Origin: Butyricicoccus_A sp963601915
Lineage (GTDB): Bacteria; Bacillota; Clostridia; Oscillospirales; Butyricicoccaceae
Reading direction: 5' to 3'
Length of the DNA stretch: 64,000 bases
NCBI GenBank assembly: GCA_963601915.1
Contig: CAVCGL010000005.1
Span: 1 to 64,000, forward strand
Below, piece after piece: positions 6,956-14,968 of the stretch. The position numbers were made by a program, and so were the translations under genes. Every line of letters starts with the position of its first letter. Position 1 is the stretch's first letter. The notes beneath the pieces were generated by a model. The model made no database searches. It had not been told where the DNA came from and saw only the letters and a program-made list of their open reading frames with translations.

Positions 6956-8443
6956 TTATCGGACTGGGATGAGCAGCATTTGTGCCTGCGTGCTAATAGA
7001 ATCCCCGCTGATCTGATTGGCTTGGCGAATGGCATCTACTGTCGTGCGATAGCTCTTGGCAATGTCCCACAAGCGCTCTCCGGCTTCCATATACCGTAAG
7101 ATCACGGATACAGGAGCTGCTGAACTGCATACATCCGTATCAATTGTGAGGGCAGTCAAATCACGAATTGCAAGCGGCTCTTGTGCGAGCAGGGCGCAGC
7201 GTCCGCTGAGAGATAACACAAGGGAATCCTCTCCGCTGACTGCGGCAGAGGCGCGACATTGCAGAGACTGTAATCGCACGGTTCCGGCTGCTTCCGGTGC
7301 ATCCAGCGGCATTTGCACCGCACGATGAATGGAATAATAGGAACCGTCTTCTGCGCGATAGACCACACAGACCATCATGCGCAGAGACAGCGGAGAGGAT
7401 TCCTGCATCAATCGATCAGGAACCGCTGTGACATCGGCAATTTGCGCGATTTTCATGCCGACGGAAAGTGTCTCGGAAGCCTCGCACCCCATTTCGGGAA
7501 TCAAACGGCAGGTGGGAAGCTCTATCGAGCGGCTCTCCGTCTGCACGGGGTGCTGAAGATGATAGACATCTTCAATCGTTTGCAGCGTGAGCGTTTCAAA
7601 GGCCGTGAGCAGAACCGAGGCGCCGAGTCCAACACTGATTAGGCCGTCATCCCGCAGTTCGGCATCCAAGTGACGCACAGAAAAACGAACGCAAAGCTGC
7701 TGTTCCTCTTTCATGCCGTCTGCTTCCAGAATTTGTGTAAAGGGCAGCACGCAATCGGTGTTTTCCAAGAGGCCGTCGGTTGTCTCTGCGAGCAGATGCA
7801 GGACGGCATCGCCTTTGATAATCGCCTTTTCGTTCATCAGACGGCAGTCTGAGAGCCGCAGCTCCGCACGGGGCACGGCAATGCTGCTGTATCGAGAAAA
7901 ATCCGCGAGATTGACATCGTCCATCAGCGTGAATTCTCGGCGGCAGGCTGAAATCGGCAGTGTCACGATGTGAGAGGCGGGAAGAATTTCTAACGCTTCA
8001 TCCGCTTCGTCAAATCCTGTTGTCAGAGAAAGCGACTGAGGGGCAAATACCTGACAGGAAATGCATAGCGTTGCCGTCACAGACAGCTTGCGTGAATTCA
8101 TAATGCGGGCGTCGGCTGACACCACGCGGCAGGAAGCAAACAATTGACAGCTTTCTTGAATATCTTCCGCTTCTTCGATGTGTGCAAAGCTCACCGGTAT
8201 GTCCAGCTTTCGCAGTCCGCCGCCCTCAGGGACATAAAACACCGTCATGCGAATGCTGCCGGACAAAAAGACGCGGCCGGATTGCGGCACATCGTCCTTG
8301 AGCTGTGGACTGCCAAAGACGGCGGCGATGCGCATCAGATCGGGAAATGTGTCTGGGACAATGGCATCTGCGGTTTCTTCATAGGTATTTGTGGTATCCA
8401 GCAGCAGACGATTGATACCAAACGTACTTTTTTTCGGTTCCAT
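6956..8443 (-). CDS. sipL: DUF3794 (SPOCS) and LysM domain protein, SipL-type coat morphogenetic factor
   Basis: 495 residues with an N-terminal region of repeated SPOCS/DUF3794 domains and a single C-terminal LysM domain (about residues 449-493, YMEAGERLWDIAKSYR to the end). The same architecture defines SipL of Clostridioides difficile, which binds SpoIVA through its LysM domain and is needed to wrap the coat around the forespore; SpoVID plays the role in Bacillus. Direct adjacency to spoIVA (16 bases) supports the assignment. The start has a GGAGGAAGG site. No signal peptide is seen, as expected for a mother-cell cytosolic protein. Confidence 0.85.
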   Translation of the reverse strand: MEPKKSTFGINRLLLDTTNTYEETADAIVPDTFPDLMRIAAVFGSPQLKDDVPQSGRVFLSGSIRMTVFYVPEGGGLRKLDIPVSFAHIEEAEDIQESCQLFASCRVVSADARIMNSRKLSVTATLCISCQVFAPQSLSLTTGFDEADEALEILPASHIVTLPISACRREFTLMDDVNLADFSRYSSIAVPRAELRLSDCRLMNEKAIIKGDAVLHLLAETTDGLLENTDCVLPFTQILEADGMKEEQQLCVRFSVRHLDAELRDDGLISVGLGASVLLTAFETLTLQTIEDVYHLQHPVQTESRSIELPTCRLIPEMGCEASETLSVGMKIAQIADVTAVPDRLMQESSPLSLRMMVCVVYRAEDGSYYSIHRAVQMPLDAPEAAGTVRLQSLQCRASAAVSGEDSLVLSLSGRCALLAQEPLAIRDLTALTIDTDVCSSAAPVSVILRYMEAGERLWDIAKSYRTTVDAIRQANQISGDSISTQAQMLLIPVR

Positions 8444-8531
8444 ATGCCTTCCTCCTATGTCAAGTGTTCCTGGATGATGCTGTTGATATAGTGTTATGGT
8501 GGAGAGCCAAAAAGTATGACAAGAAAATCAA

Positions 8532-8560
8532 TTGCGGGGTGTCGAAGGTTGTAGTATACT
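8532..8560 (+). promoter_or_regulatory. Promoter of the HAD gene
   Basis: TTGCGG (8532-8537), 17-base spacer and TATACT (8555-8560), 38 bases before the ATG. Confidence 0.6.
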
Positions 8561-8598
8561 GAAACCAGAAGGTGTGTATCTGAGAGGAGGTGTCCGTG

Positions 8599-9298
8599 AT
8601 GCAGCAATTTGCAGTGATTTTTGATTTCAATGGGACGATGTTGTTCGATACACCTCTGCAATATCAGGCGTGGAATATGCTGGCGGAAAAGACCATGGGG
8701 CGCAGCATTGGCATTGACCAGTTTTTGCGCACGGCCAATGGAAGATCCAGCACAGAAACCGTCGATATTTTTTGGGGGGAATTCCCTGACAACGGATGAG
8801 AAGAAAGCGTTGATTTTGGATAAGAGACAGGCATATAAAAACTTGTGTCTGTCGCATCCGGAACTGTTTCATTTGGCAGATGGCATTCCGCCAATCTTGG
8901 ATTTTCTCAAAACGCATGAGATTCCATTTACCATTGCGACATCATCGAATCCTGCAAGCGTAGATTTTTATTATGAAAATCTGCAATTACATCATTGGTT
9001 CCGGCGGGAAGATATTGTCTGTACTGATGGCAGCTTTCGTGGAAAGCCGGCGCCGGATATTTATTGTGCAGCGGCAAAGAGCTTGCACATGCATCCGAAA
9101 GACTGTATTGTGATTGAAGATGCTGTGGCGGGTGCATATGCTGCGCGTGGAGCGGGCATTGGCTATGTGATTGTGATTGATCCGGAGGATTCCGGTCTGA
9201 TTTGGGTCGGAGAACAGGTGGATTGTGTGATTCAGGAGCATGGACAGCTGTATACGATGCTGTGCGACAAGATAAATCAAAAGACGGGTCTCTCTTGA
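8599..9298 (+). pseudogene. HAD-superfamily hydrolase (beta-phosphoglucomutase-like), frameshifted
   Basis: The first frame (8599-8799) encodes the N-terminus with VIFDFNGTMLFDT, the HAD motif I in which the second acidic residue is Asn. The rest continues in the +1 frame to 9298 and contains motif II TIATSSNP, the Lys of GKPAPDIY and motif III VIEDAVAGAYAA. The break falls at six T followed by six G at 8768-8779; removing one base restores a single frame of 233 codons. This may be a sequencing or assembly slip, a recent mutation, or rarely a programmed shift. The start at 8599 follows AGGAGG. Family members act on small phosphorylated metabolites. Confidence 0.75.
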
Positions 9299-9311
9299 GA
9301 TCCGTCTTTTG
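9279..9311. terminator. Bidirectional terminator between HAD and MATE genes
   Basis: Stem AAAGACGGGTCTC/GAGATCCGTCTTT with loop TCTT, A-run before and T-run after; it serves the convergent genes on both sides and contains the HAD stop codon. Confidence 0.8.
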
Positions 9312-9314
9312 GTT

Positions 9315-10694
9315 TTATGCAATGGAAGCGATTTTTGTTTTGCGAATGCGGCGCATGAAGAGACAGGAAATCGCGGCAGAGACCGCTTCTGCAAACAAAA
9401 ATGTCCACCAGACGAGCGAAGACATATTGATGTGCAAGCCAAGACGTGCCAGCAGCCAAGCGACCGGCAGGACAAAGAGCAGCTGACGGCACAAAGAGAT
9501 GACCAGCGATTCCATGCCGCTGCGCAGAGCCTGAAAAATGCCCTGAAAGGCAACATTGGCTCCAGCGAAAATCAGACTGAGTGAAATGATGCGAATCGCA
9601 GAGATACATAGTTTCTCGGTTTCGCCGGACAAACCAAAGATAGCGGCGAGAGGAGGGGCAAACAGCTCAAGGGCTAAGGTGCCGATCAGCATGATGAGGA
9701 GTGTATACAGCATACCGGATTTGATGCCTGCGTTGACGCGCTGTTTGTCACGCATGCCGTAGTTAAACGAAACAATCGGTGTGATGGCATCGCGCAGGCC
9801 AAAGGCAGCAAACAACAAGAACTGCTGAATTTTATAGTATAGACCGTAGGCGGTCACGGCATTTTCGCTTACGGTGCCCAAAATCAAATTGAGTCCGTAG
9901 GTCATGACGGACATGAGTGCCTGTGCGATAATCGCGGGCAAGCCAATGGTATAAATCTGCTGAATTAGGCGCTTGGATGGCTTAATATAGCGCAGACCGT
10001 TTGCAATTTCCTTGTTGACGGCAAGATGAAAGGACAGTGCGATGACACAGGAGACAATTTGACCGATGACCGTGGCATAGGCGGCGCCGCGGACGCCAAA
10101 TGCCGGACAACCGAGCAGACCATAAATCAAGATAGGATCTAGGAGAATGTTTGTCACGGCGCCGGCAACCTGCGCAATGGTAGAAAACAACGATTTGCCG
10201 GTGGCTTGCAGCAGCTTTTCAAAACAGGAGAAAAATACCATGCCGAAAGGAATGCAACAACAAATGCGCAAATAAGAGATTGCCATGTCAATGACGAGGG
10301 GATTGCTGCTTTGTGATTGCACATAGGCGCGCACACCAATGATGCCGAAGACAATGGAAACGACACAGATGACAAATGACAAGAATTCTGCATTTCCGGC
10401 AACACGATTGACTTTTTCTCGGTTTCCCTCTCCCAATGTGCGTGACAACAGTGCATTGGCGCCAACACCTGTGCCGACACCGAGTGCAACGAGCAGCATT
10501 TGAACAGGAAAGGCTAACGTCAGTGCTGTCAAGGCTGCTTCGCCGTCTTGTGCCATATTGGATACAAATGCGCTGTCCACGATGTTGTAAAACGCTTGCA
10601 GCATCATGGAGAGAATCATGGGAATGCCCATGGAGAGCATCAGGCGCGGCACGGGAATCGTTCCCATTTTATTGATCTTTTTGTCTTGTTCCAT
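9315..10694 (-). CDS. MATE family efflux transporter
   Basis: 459 residues with about 12 hydrophobic segments in two homologous halves, the MATE layout. The N-terminal motif MGIPMILSMMLQAFYNIVDS matches the conserved first helix of the Gram-positive MATE branch. MATE pumps export cationic drugs or metabolites using Na+ or H+ gradients in the inner membrane. The ATG at 10694 is preferred over the adjacent TTG at 10697. Substrate is unknown and no regulator is adjacent, so it is probably a single-gene transcript between two terminators. Confidence 0.92.
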   Translation of the reverse strand: MEQDKKINKMGTIPVPRLMLSMGIPMILSMMLQAFYNIVDSAFVSNMAQDGEAALTALTLAFPVQMLLVALGVGTGVGANALLSRTLGEGNREKVNRVAGNAEFLSFVICVVSIVFGIIGVRAYVQSQSSNPLVIDMAISYLRICCCIPFGMVFFSCFEKLLQATGKSLFSTIAQVAGAVTNILLDPILIYGLLGCPAFGVRGAAYATVIGQIVSCVIALSFHLAVNKEIANGLRYIKPSKRLIQQIYTIGLPAIIAQALMSVMTYGLNLILGTVSENAVTAYGLYYKIQQFLLFAAFGLRDAITPIVSFNYGMRDKQRVNAGIKSGMLYTLLIMLIGTLALELFAPPLAAIFGLSGETEKLCISAIRIISLSLIFAGANVAFQGIFQALRSGMESLVISLCRQLLFVLPVAWLLARLGLHINMSSLVWWTFLFAEAVSAAISCLFMRRIRKTKIASIA

Positions 10695-10729
10695 CAAAAA
10701 TACCTCACTTTTTATCAGATGAAATACAA

Positions 10730-10767
10730 AAAAAGCGTAAATCCAGAAACCTGGATTTACGCTTTTT
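10730..10767. terminator. Strong terminator after spoVM
   Basis: A perfect 17-bp stem with a 4-base loop (10747-10750), A-run on one side and T-run on the other. It ends minus-strand transcripts coming from spoVM before the MATE gene. Confidence 0.88.
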
Positions 10768-10824
10768 GCTACTCGGTATGTGTATTATTTTAGCAAACGA
10801 GCAGTCCAAAAGTCAAGAGAGATT

Positions 10825-10911
10825 TTAGACAGAAGGGGTATTTTTCATGCCAAAGATTCCACGTAAAATACCGGCGAGCAGCTTCGGACTTTTGATGACG
10901 ACAATTTTCAT
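10825..10911 (-). CDS. spoVM: Stage V sporulation protein M, 28 residues
   Basis: A tiny amphipathic protein that recognises the convex forespore membrane and anchors SpoIVA. It begins MKIVVIKSPKLLAGILRGIF. Compared with the Bacillus 26-residue SpoVM it keeps Met1, Lys2, Ile6, Lys7, Pro9 (the residue important for curvature sensing), Lys10, Leu12, Gly14, Ile15, Arg17 and Gly21, with the same spacing. An AAAGGAG ribosome site lies eight bases before the ATG. The gene starts 14 bases after the stop of a 49-residue membrane protein gene and is followed by a strong terminator. spoIVA and sipL, its expected partners, are 4 kb away. Confidence 0.88.
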   Translation of the reverse strand: MKIVVIKSPKLLAGILRGIFGMKNTPSV

Positions 10912-10925
10912 CGGACAGACTCCTT

Positions 10926-11075
10926 TCATGCGTTACAATGTACGATGATACCGGCTGCAATGAGCAAAATTGTTGCGATTGGCAGCAGCAGACAGGCGGG
11001 AAGCAGCTCTGCGAGCAGCAAGCCCAGTCCGAATGCCGCCGCAGCCAGACCAAAGACCTTCCAGCAGCAGACCAT
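10926..11075 (-). CDS. Small hydrophobic protein of unknown function, 49 residues
   Basis: Not recognised. The ATG at 11075 follows GAGGTGAG; the frame is open further upstream, but that part is polar and overlaps the DUF3021 end. The product is almost entirely hydrophobic, with segments about residues 8-25 and 28-45 (VFGLAAAAFGLGLLLAELLP, then LLLPIATILLIAAGIIV), suggesting a membrane hairpin. It sits just before spoVM, so it may be expressed in sporulation, but this is inference from position only. Confidence 0.5.
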   Translation of the reverse strand: MVCCWKVFGLAAAAFGLGLLLAELLPACLLLPIATILLIAAGIIVHCNA

Positions 11076-11139
11076 ACATCTCACCTCTGCCCGCAGTATA
11101 AGCGGGAAACAGGCGAGAGGTGTCTGTCCGAATAGAAAA

Positions 11140-11541
11140 TTATTTGTTGAGCTGCTGGTTGATGTGGTTGACGGATGCGCGGCGCAGCAGGTATAAAACC
11201 ACATGCACAATGATATAGATTATCAGAATGAACGGCAGCATCCGTGTCAGGAGAAGAAGAATCGAACCGTCTCCATAATCGCAGATCCAGCCGCAGAGGA
11301 GTGCGGTCAGGCAGGTGAGCGGGGCGTGAATCAGGGTTGCTCCCAACGTGGACAGTTGCTCCTTTTCGTAAATCAGAGACAGCAGACCAATGACAGCACC
11401 GCCGATCATCCAGACGATGAAATTTTTCAGAATTTCGCTCATGCCGAAATTGATGAGCATAGCAATCGCGACAAAAATCGCGGCAAAGGCAACGCCGGTA
11501 ATCAGATAATTGAAAATATACATGATATTGAGCTTTTTCAT
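11140..11541 (-). CDS. DUF3021 family four-helix membrane protein
   Basis: 133 residues with four predicted membrane segments and short loops, the DUF3021 pattern. Genes of this family commonly follow a LytTR-type regulator gene and are thought to modulate it. Here the ATG lies three bases after the LytTR stop, so the pair forms one operon. The mechanism of the family is not established; antagonism of the paired regulator is the usual hypothesis. Confidence 0.8.
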   Translation of the reverse strand: MKKLNIMYIFNYLITGVAFAAIFVAIAMLINFGMSEILKNFIVWMIGGAVIGLLSLIYEKEQLSTLGATLIHAPLTCLTALLCGWICDYGDGSILLLLTRMLPFILIIYIIVHVVLYLLRRASVNHINQQLNK

Positions 11542-11544
11542 AGG

Positions 11545-11994
11545 TCACAACTCCTTTTCTACATAAGCACGAAAGGCCTTAAAATACTTGCGGGAAATCG
11601 TCAGGCGTGTCTGATTGTCTCGCAGAATCACAATGTAATTACCGGAAAATTCCGATTGCACAGATTGTGCCTGCCGGACGTTGAGCAGAGTACCCTTGTT
11701 GATTTGAATGAATCCGCTGTGGTGAAGTGTTTCTGCCAGCTCGTATAATTTGTTTCGCGCTTCCATGCAGCCGTGTTTGGTAAAGGCGATGATTTTTCTT
11801 TCCATCGCCTCAAAGTAGTAAATCTCTTCGACGGGACACAGGTATTCTTTGCCTTCTTGATACAAAAACAGGCGAGAAGTTGCTTTGGCGGCGTGCAGGG
11901 CGGTGATAATTTGCGGGATCTGCGGGTCACTGAGGTTTCCGCGAATCATGATTTCGAGTTCTTCGTTGTCTGATGGCTGTAGGGTGATCTTCAT
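11545..11994 (-). CDS. LytTR DNA-binding regulator
   Basis: 149 residues. The C-terminal two thirds form a LytTR domain: YLCPVEEIYYFEAMERK, FIQINKGTLLNV and ILRDNQTRLTISRKYFKAF are its typical strands and helices. There is no receiver domain, so it is the stand-alone class that pairs with a DUF3021 membrane protein rather than with a histidine kinase. The start at 11994 gives MKITLQPS after a GGAGGGG-type site; the frame to 12144 is only an open extension. Such pairs often autoregulate; targets are unknown. Confidence 0.85.
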   Translation of the reverse strand: MKITLQPSDNEELEIMIRGNLSDPQIPQIITALHAAKATSRLFLYQEGKEYLCPVEEIYYFEAMERKIIAFTKHGCMEARNKLYELAETLHHSGFIQINKGTLLNVRQAQSVQSEFSGNYIVILRDNQTRLTISRKYFKAFRAYVEKEL

Positions 11995-12107
11995 GTAAGT
12001 CCCCTCCTCTCTGGTGTGATTGTAGTATAGCAGGAATGGCGTCTGTTGTCTCAATATTTTCCATAACTGGTAGAAAATGCGGGACAAGTGGTTGAGATTG
12101 GCGCATG

Positions 12108-12140
12108 AAAAAACCGGCAGACGCCGAAGCATCTGCCGGT
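12108..12140 (-). terminator. Terminator of the phosphofructokinase gene
   Basis: Stem ACCGGCAGA/TCTGCCGGT with a 10-base loop, followed on the minus strand by six T. Confidence 0.88.
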
Positions 12141-12175
12141 ACAATCATTTGTTTGTAGAGATAGGTGTGAAGAAA

Positions 12176-13411
12176 TTACTCAGCAACTACCTTAGCCAGC
12201 TTTGCAAAGCGCGGCAGGCCATTTTCCTTCTTCATCTGGGTCTCGCCCTGAATCAGCGGCAGAGCGTACTTGACGAACTCGTCAGATACGTTGTTGCCAC
12301 GCTCGTTGATCCACTCTACCGGAACCTTCTTCTCGTAGTTTGCTACGTCGGACAGGTTCAGCAGCTTGGTCTTGCAGGTGTAGCCGTTGTCACGGGAGCA
12401 CTCGAAAGCAACCATCTTGTCGGTCTCGCCAGCAACTGCGGAGTTAACAGCAGTCTGACCAGCCAGGAAGGACTCGTCGATGTCGGTCTGGGAAGCGCAA
12501 TGAGCAGCGCAGCGCTGCAGCAGGGACAACTCGATGCCGCGAACCTTTACGCCCAGCTTTTCCTTGACAACGTCTGCCAGCATAGCAGCCAGGCCGCCCA
12601 GCTGAGCATGACCGAAGCCGTCGGTAGCAGAGGTCTTAGCCTCGGATACGAAGGAACCGTCAGCGTAGTGGATACCCTCAGATACAGCTACGATAACATT
12701 GTGGTTCTTCTCCCACAGTGCGGAAACGTCTTCCAGGAACTCGTCCATGTTGAAGTCAACTTCCGGCAGGTAAACCAGATCAGCCGGATAGCCAGCAACG
12801 GAAGCCAGGGAAGCAGCGCCTGCCAGCCAGCCTGCGTGACGGCCCATGATCTCGATGATGGAAACCTGACCCTTGTCGTATACGTGGGAATCCTGGTAAA
12901 CTTCTGCGATGGAAGTAGCGATATACTTAGCAGCAGAAGCGAAGCCCGGGCAGTGGTCGGTGCCGAACAGGTCGTTGTCGATGGTCTTCGGAATACCCAT
13001 AACGCGGCAGTCGTAGCCAACCTTCTTCATATACTTAGAGATCTTGTTGCAGGTATCCATGGAGTCGTTACCGCCGTTGTAGAAGAAGTAACGAACGTCA
13101 TACTTCTTGAAGATCTCAAGGATGCGCTTGTAATCGGTGTCGTCTACGTCCGGATCAGCGATCTTGTAGCGGCAGGAACCCAGTGCGGAAGACGGGGTGT
13201 ACTTCAGCAGCTCCAGCTCAGCCGGATCTTCCTTGTCCATGATATACAGCTTGTCGTTCAGAACGCCGACAATGCCGTTTGCAGCGCCGTAAACGGTGGT
13301 GATGGAATCAGAATCCAGACCAGCCTTGATTGCTCCGTATGCGCTTGCGTTGATAACAGAAGTCGGACCACCGGACTGGCCGATGATCATAGCACCCTTC
13401 AGCTCACTCAT
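12176..13411 (-). CDS. pfp: PPi-type 6-phosphofructokinase
   Basis: 411 residues. It phosphorylates fructose 6-phosphate to fructose 1,6-bisphosphate in glycolysis; the PPi-dependent enzyme works reversibly. The phosphoryl-donor signatures are GGNDS at residues 113-117, where ATP enzymes have GGDGS, and PKTIDND at 141-147 with Lys where ATP enzymes have Gly; both point to pyrophosphate use. The first of these reads Asn rather than the commoner Asp. Codon choice is strongly biased, as in the neighbouring aldolase, indicating high expression. It is divergent from fba, giving a glycolytic pair either side of one control region. Confidence 0.92.
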   Translation of the reverse strand: MSELKGAMIIGQSGGPTSVINASAYGAIKAGLDSDSITTVYGAANGIVGVLNDKLYIMDKEDPAELELLKYTPSSALGSCRYKIADPDVDDTDYKRILEIFKKYDVRYFFYNGGNDSMDTCNKISKYMKKVGYDCRVMGIPKTIDNDLFGTDHCPGFASAAKYIATSIAEVYQDSHVYDKGQVSIIEIMGRHAGWLAGAASLASVAGYPADLVYLPEVDFNMDEFLEDVSALWEKNHNVIVAVSEGIHYADGSFVSEAKTSATDGFGHAQLGGLAAMLADVVKEKLGVKVRGIELSLLQRCAAHCASQTDIDESFLAGQTAVNSAVAGETDKMVAFECSRDNGYTCKTKLLNLSDVANYEKKVPVEWINERGNNVSDEFVKYALPLIQGETQMKKENGLPRFAKLAKVVAE

Positions 13412-13513
13412 AATTCAAAAACCTCCTAAATTGTCACGAGAGAAACGCGGCGGCGTCTCGTTTCCGCCGGACGAAAAAAGTCCACTTCTGCCGCAGTTTC
13501 CGATGCTAATTTG

Positions 13514-13542
13514 AATATACCATATTTTCCAAGGAAAATCAA
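13514..13542 (-). promoter_or_regulatory. Promoter of the phosphofructokinase gene
   Basis: On the minus strand TTGATT (13537-13542), 17-base spacer and TATATT (13514-13519), giving a leader of roughly 95 bases. The 13412-13727 intergenic region otherwise holds only the fba promoter and a small GC-rich inverted repeat near 13440-13465. Confidence 0.65.
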
Positions 13543-13630
13543 TTCTTTTTGAAAGAGGTGCACAAAAAGCACGCAGAGATTTGTTTTTGGGCGGGCTTTG
13601 GATAAAATTTGCGAAACTTACACAATCGAC

Positions 13631-13659
13631 TTGATTTTAGTGTGAAAGACTGGTAAAAT
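13631..13659 (+). promoter_or_regulatory. Promoter of the aldolase gene
   Basis: TTGATT (13631-13636), 17-base spacer and TAAAAT (13654-13659), about 68 bases before the fba ATG. Confidence 0.65.
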
Positions 13660-13727
13660 AACGCTATACGGAATTCGTGTGTTTATGGCTGTTTGCACAC
13701 GGAAAATTTCTGAAAGGAAGATGAATA

Positions 13728-14696
13728 ATGGCACTTGTAACTACTACTGAGATGTTCAAGAAGGCATATGACGGCGGTTACGCAGTTGGCGCTTTCAATG
13801 TTAACAACATGGAGATCGTTCAGGGTATCACGGAGGCTGCCGGCGAGCTGAAGGCTCCGGTTATCCTGCAGGTATCCAAGGGCGCTCGCGCTTACGCAAA
13901 CCACACCTATCTGGTAAAGATGGTTGAGGCTGCTGTCATCAACAACCCGGACATCCCGATCGCTCTGCATCTGGATCACGGCGACTCTTTCGAGGTTTGT
14001 AAGTCCTGCATCGACGGCGGCTTCACCTCCGTTATGATCGACGCTTCCTCCAAGTCTTTCGAGGAGAACATCGCTCTGACCAAGCAGGTTGTAGAGTACG
14101 CACATGACCACGGCGTCGTTGTTGAGGCTGAGCTGGGCACCCTGGCTGGCGTCGAGGACGAAGTTGTTGTTGAGGCTGGCAACGAGAGCTACACCCATCC
14201 GGAAGAAGTAGAGGAATTCGTTTCCCGCACCGGTTGTGACTCTCTGGCAATCGCTATTGGTACTTCCCATGGCGCATATAAGTTCACCCCGGAGCAGTGC
14301 ACCCGCAACGAGGACGGCATCCTGGTTCCGCCTCCGCTCCGTTTCGACGTACTGGAAGAGTGCATCAAGCGTCTGCCGGGCTTCCCGATCGTTCTGCACG
14401 GTTCTTCCTCCGTTCCGCAGGATTTCGTAAAGATCGTAAACACCTACGGCGGCAAGATGCCGGATGCTATCGGTATTCCGGAAGATCAGCTGCGTAAGGC
14501 TGCTAAGCTGGCTGTATGCAAGATCAACATCGACTCTGATATCCGTCTGGCTATGACTGCTTCCATCCGTAAGCACATGGCTGAGCATCCGGATCACTTC
14601 GATCCGCGCCAGTACCTGAAGCCGGCTCGTCAGGCTGTTAAGGACATGGTAGCTCATAAGATCGTTAACGTTCTGGGCTGCGACGGCAAGGCTTAA
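13728..14696 (+). CDS. fba: Fructose-bisphosphate aldolase, class II
   Basis: 322 residues. It cleaves fructose 1,6-bisphosphate to dihydroxyacetone phosphate and glyceraldehyde 3-phosphate using Zn2+. Zinc and catalytic residues are visible in LHLDHGDS (Asp and His), in GTSHGAYKF (His) and in VLHGSSSVP (His). The start follows GAAAGGAAG. Strong codon bias indicates high expression. It is divergent from the PPi-phosphofructokinase gene, the preceding step, and ends in a strong terminator, so it is likely monocistronic. Confidence 0.96.
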   Translation: MALVTTTEMFKKAYDGGYAVGAFNVNNMEIVQGITEAAGELKAPVILQVSKGARAYANHTYLVKMVEAAVINNPDIPIALHLDHGDSFEVCKSCIDGGFTSVMIDASSKSFEENIALTKQVVEYAHDHGVVVEAELGTLAGVEDEVVVEAGNESYTHPEEVEEFVSRTGCDSLAIAIGTSHGAYKFTPEQCTRNEDGILVPPPLRFDVLEECIKRLPGFPIVLHGSSSVPQDFVKIVNTYGGKMPDAIGIPEDQLRKAAKLAVCKINIDSDIRLAMTASIRKHMAEHPDHFDPRQYLKPARQAVKDMVAHKIVNVLGCDGKA

Positions 14697-14725
14697 TTCT
14701 TGGGCTTTTGCTAAACCTGAATCGA

Positions 14726-14756
14726 AAGGCTGCATCTTCGGATGCAGCCTTTTTTG
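14726..14756 (+). terminator. Terminator of fba
   Basis: Stem AAGGCTGCATC/GATGCAGCCTT with loop TTCG and a six-T tail. Confidence 0.9.
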
Positions 14757-14794
14757 CGCCGGAAAGAGAATCAATTTGCCCATGTAGCCTAAAA

Positions 14795-14874
14795 TATGCA
14801 TCAGCTGATGCATAAGAAGTGGGAAGGTGCAGGAACAGGTGAAAAAAATAGCGTTTGCCGCAAAAAAATAGCGT
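14795..14874. promoter_or_regulatory. Palindrome and phased A-tract repeats upstream of ilvE
   Basis: A perfect 20-bp palindrome lies at 14795-14814 (TATGCATCAG and its complement). It is followed by two copies of AAAAAAATAGCGT at 14842-14854 and 14862-14874, spaced exactly 20 bases, two helical turns. No reading frame or T-box pattern is seen. A regulator site with phased bent DNA is a reasonable inference. Confidence 0.5.
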
Positions 14875-14881
14875 CAGGCTC

Positions 14882-14910
14882 TTGCAATACGCACACAAGT
14901 TATATAAAAT
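14882..14910 (+). promoter_or_regulatory. Promoter of ilvE
   Basis: TTGCAA (14882-14887), 17-base spacer and TAAAAT (14905-14910), about 58 bases before the ATG. Confidence 0.7.
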
Positions 14911-14968
14911 ATTCTCATACGATTTTCAAAACAATTCGCTATTATGGCGGGAAAAGAGTGAATACACT

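Noticed and set aside
8599..9298. Two separate small HAD genes
   Set aside because: The halves carry complementary motifs of a single enzyme and join at a homopolymer; one frameshifted gene explains both.
12077..13429. 450-residue plus-strand frame opposite the phosphofructokinase gene
   Set aside because: Shadow of a codon-biased gene; it starts within the terminator region and has no family features.
14697..14968. T-box riboswitch before ilvE
   Set aside because: No T-box sequence (AGGGTGGNACCGCG type) or specifier stem could be found.
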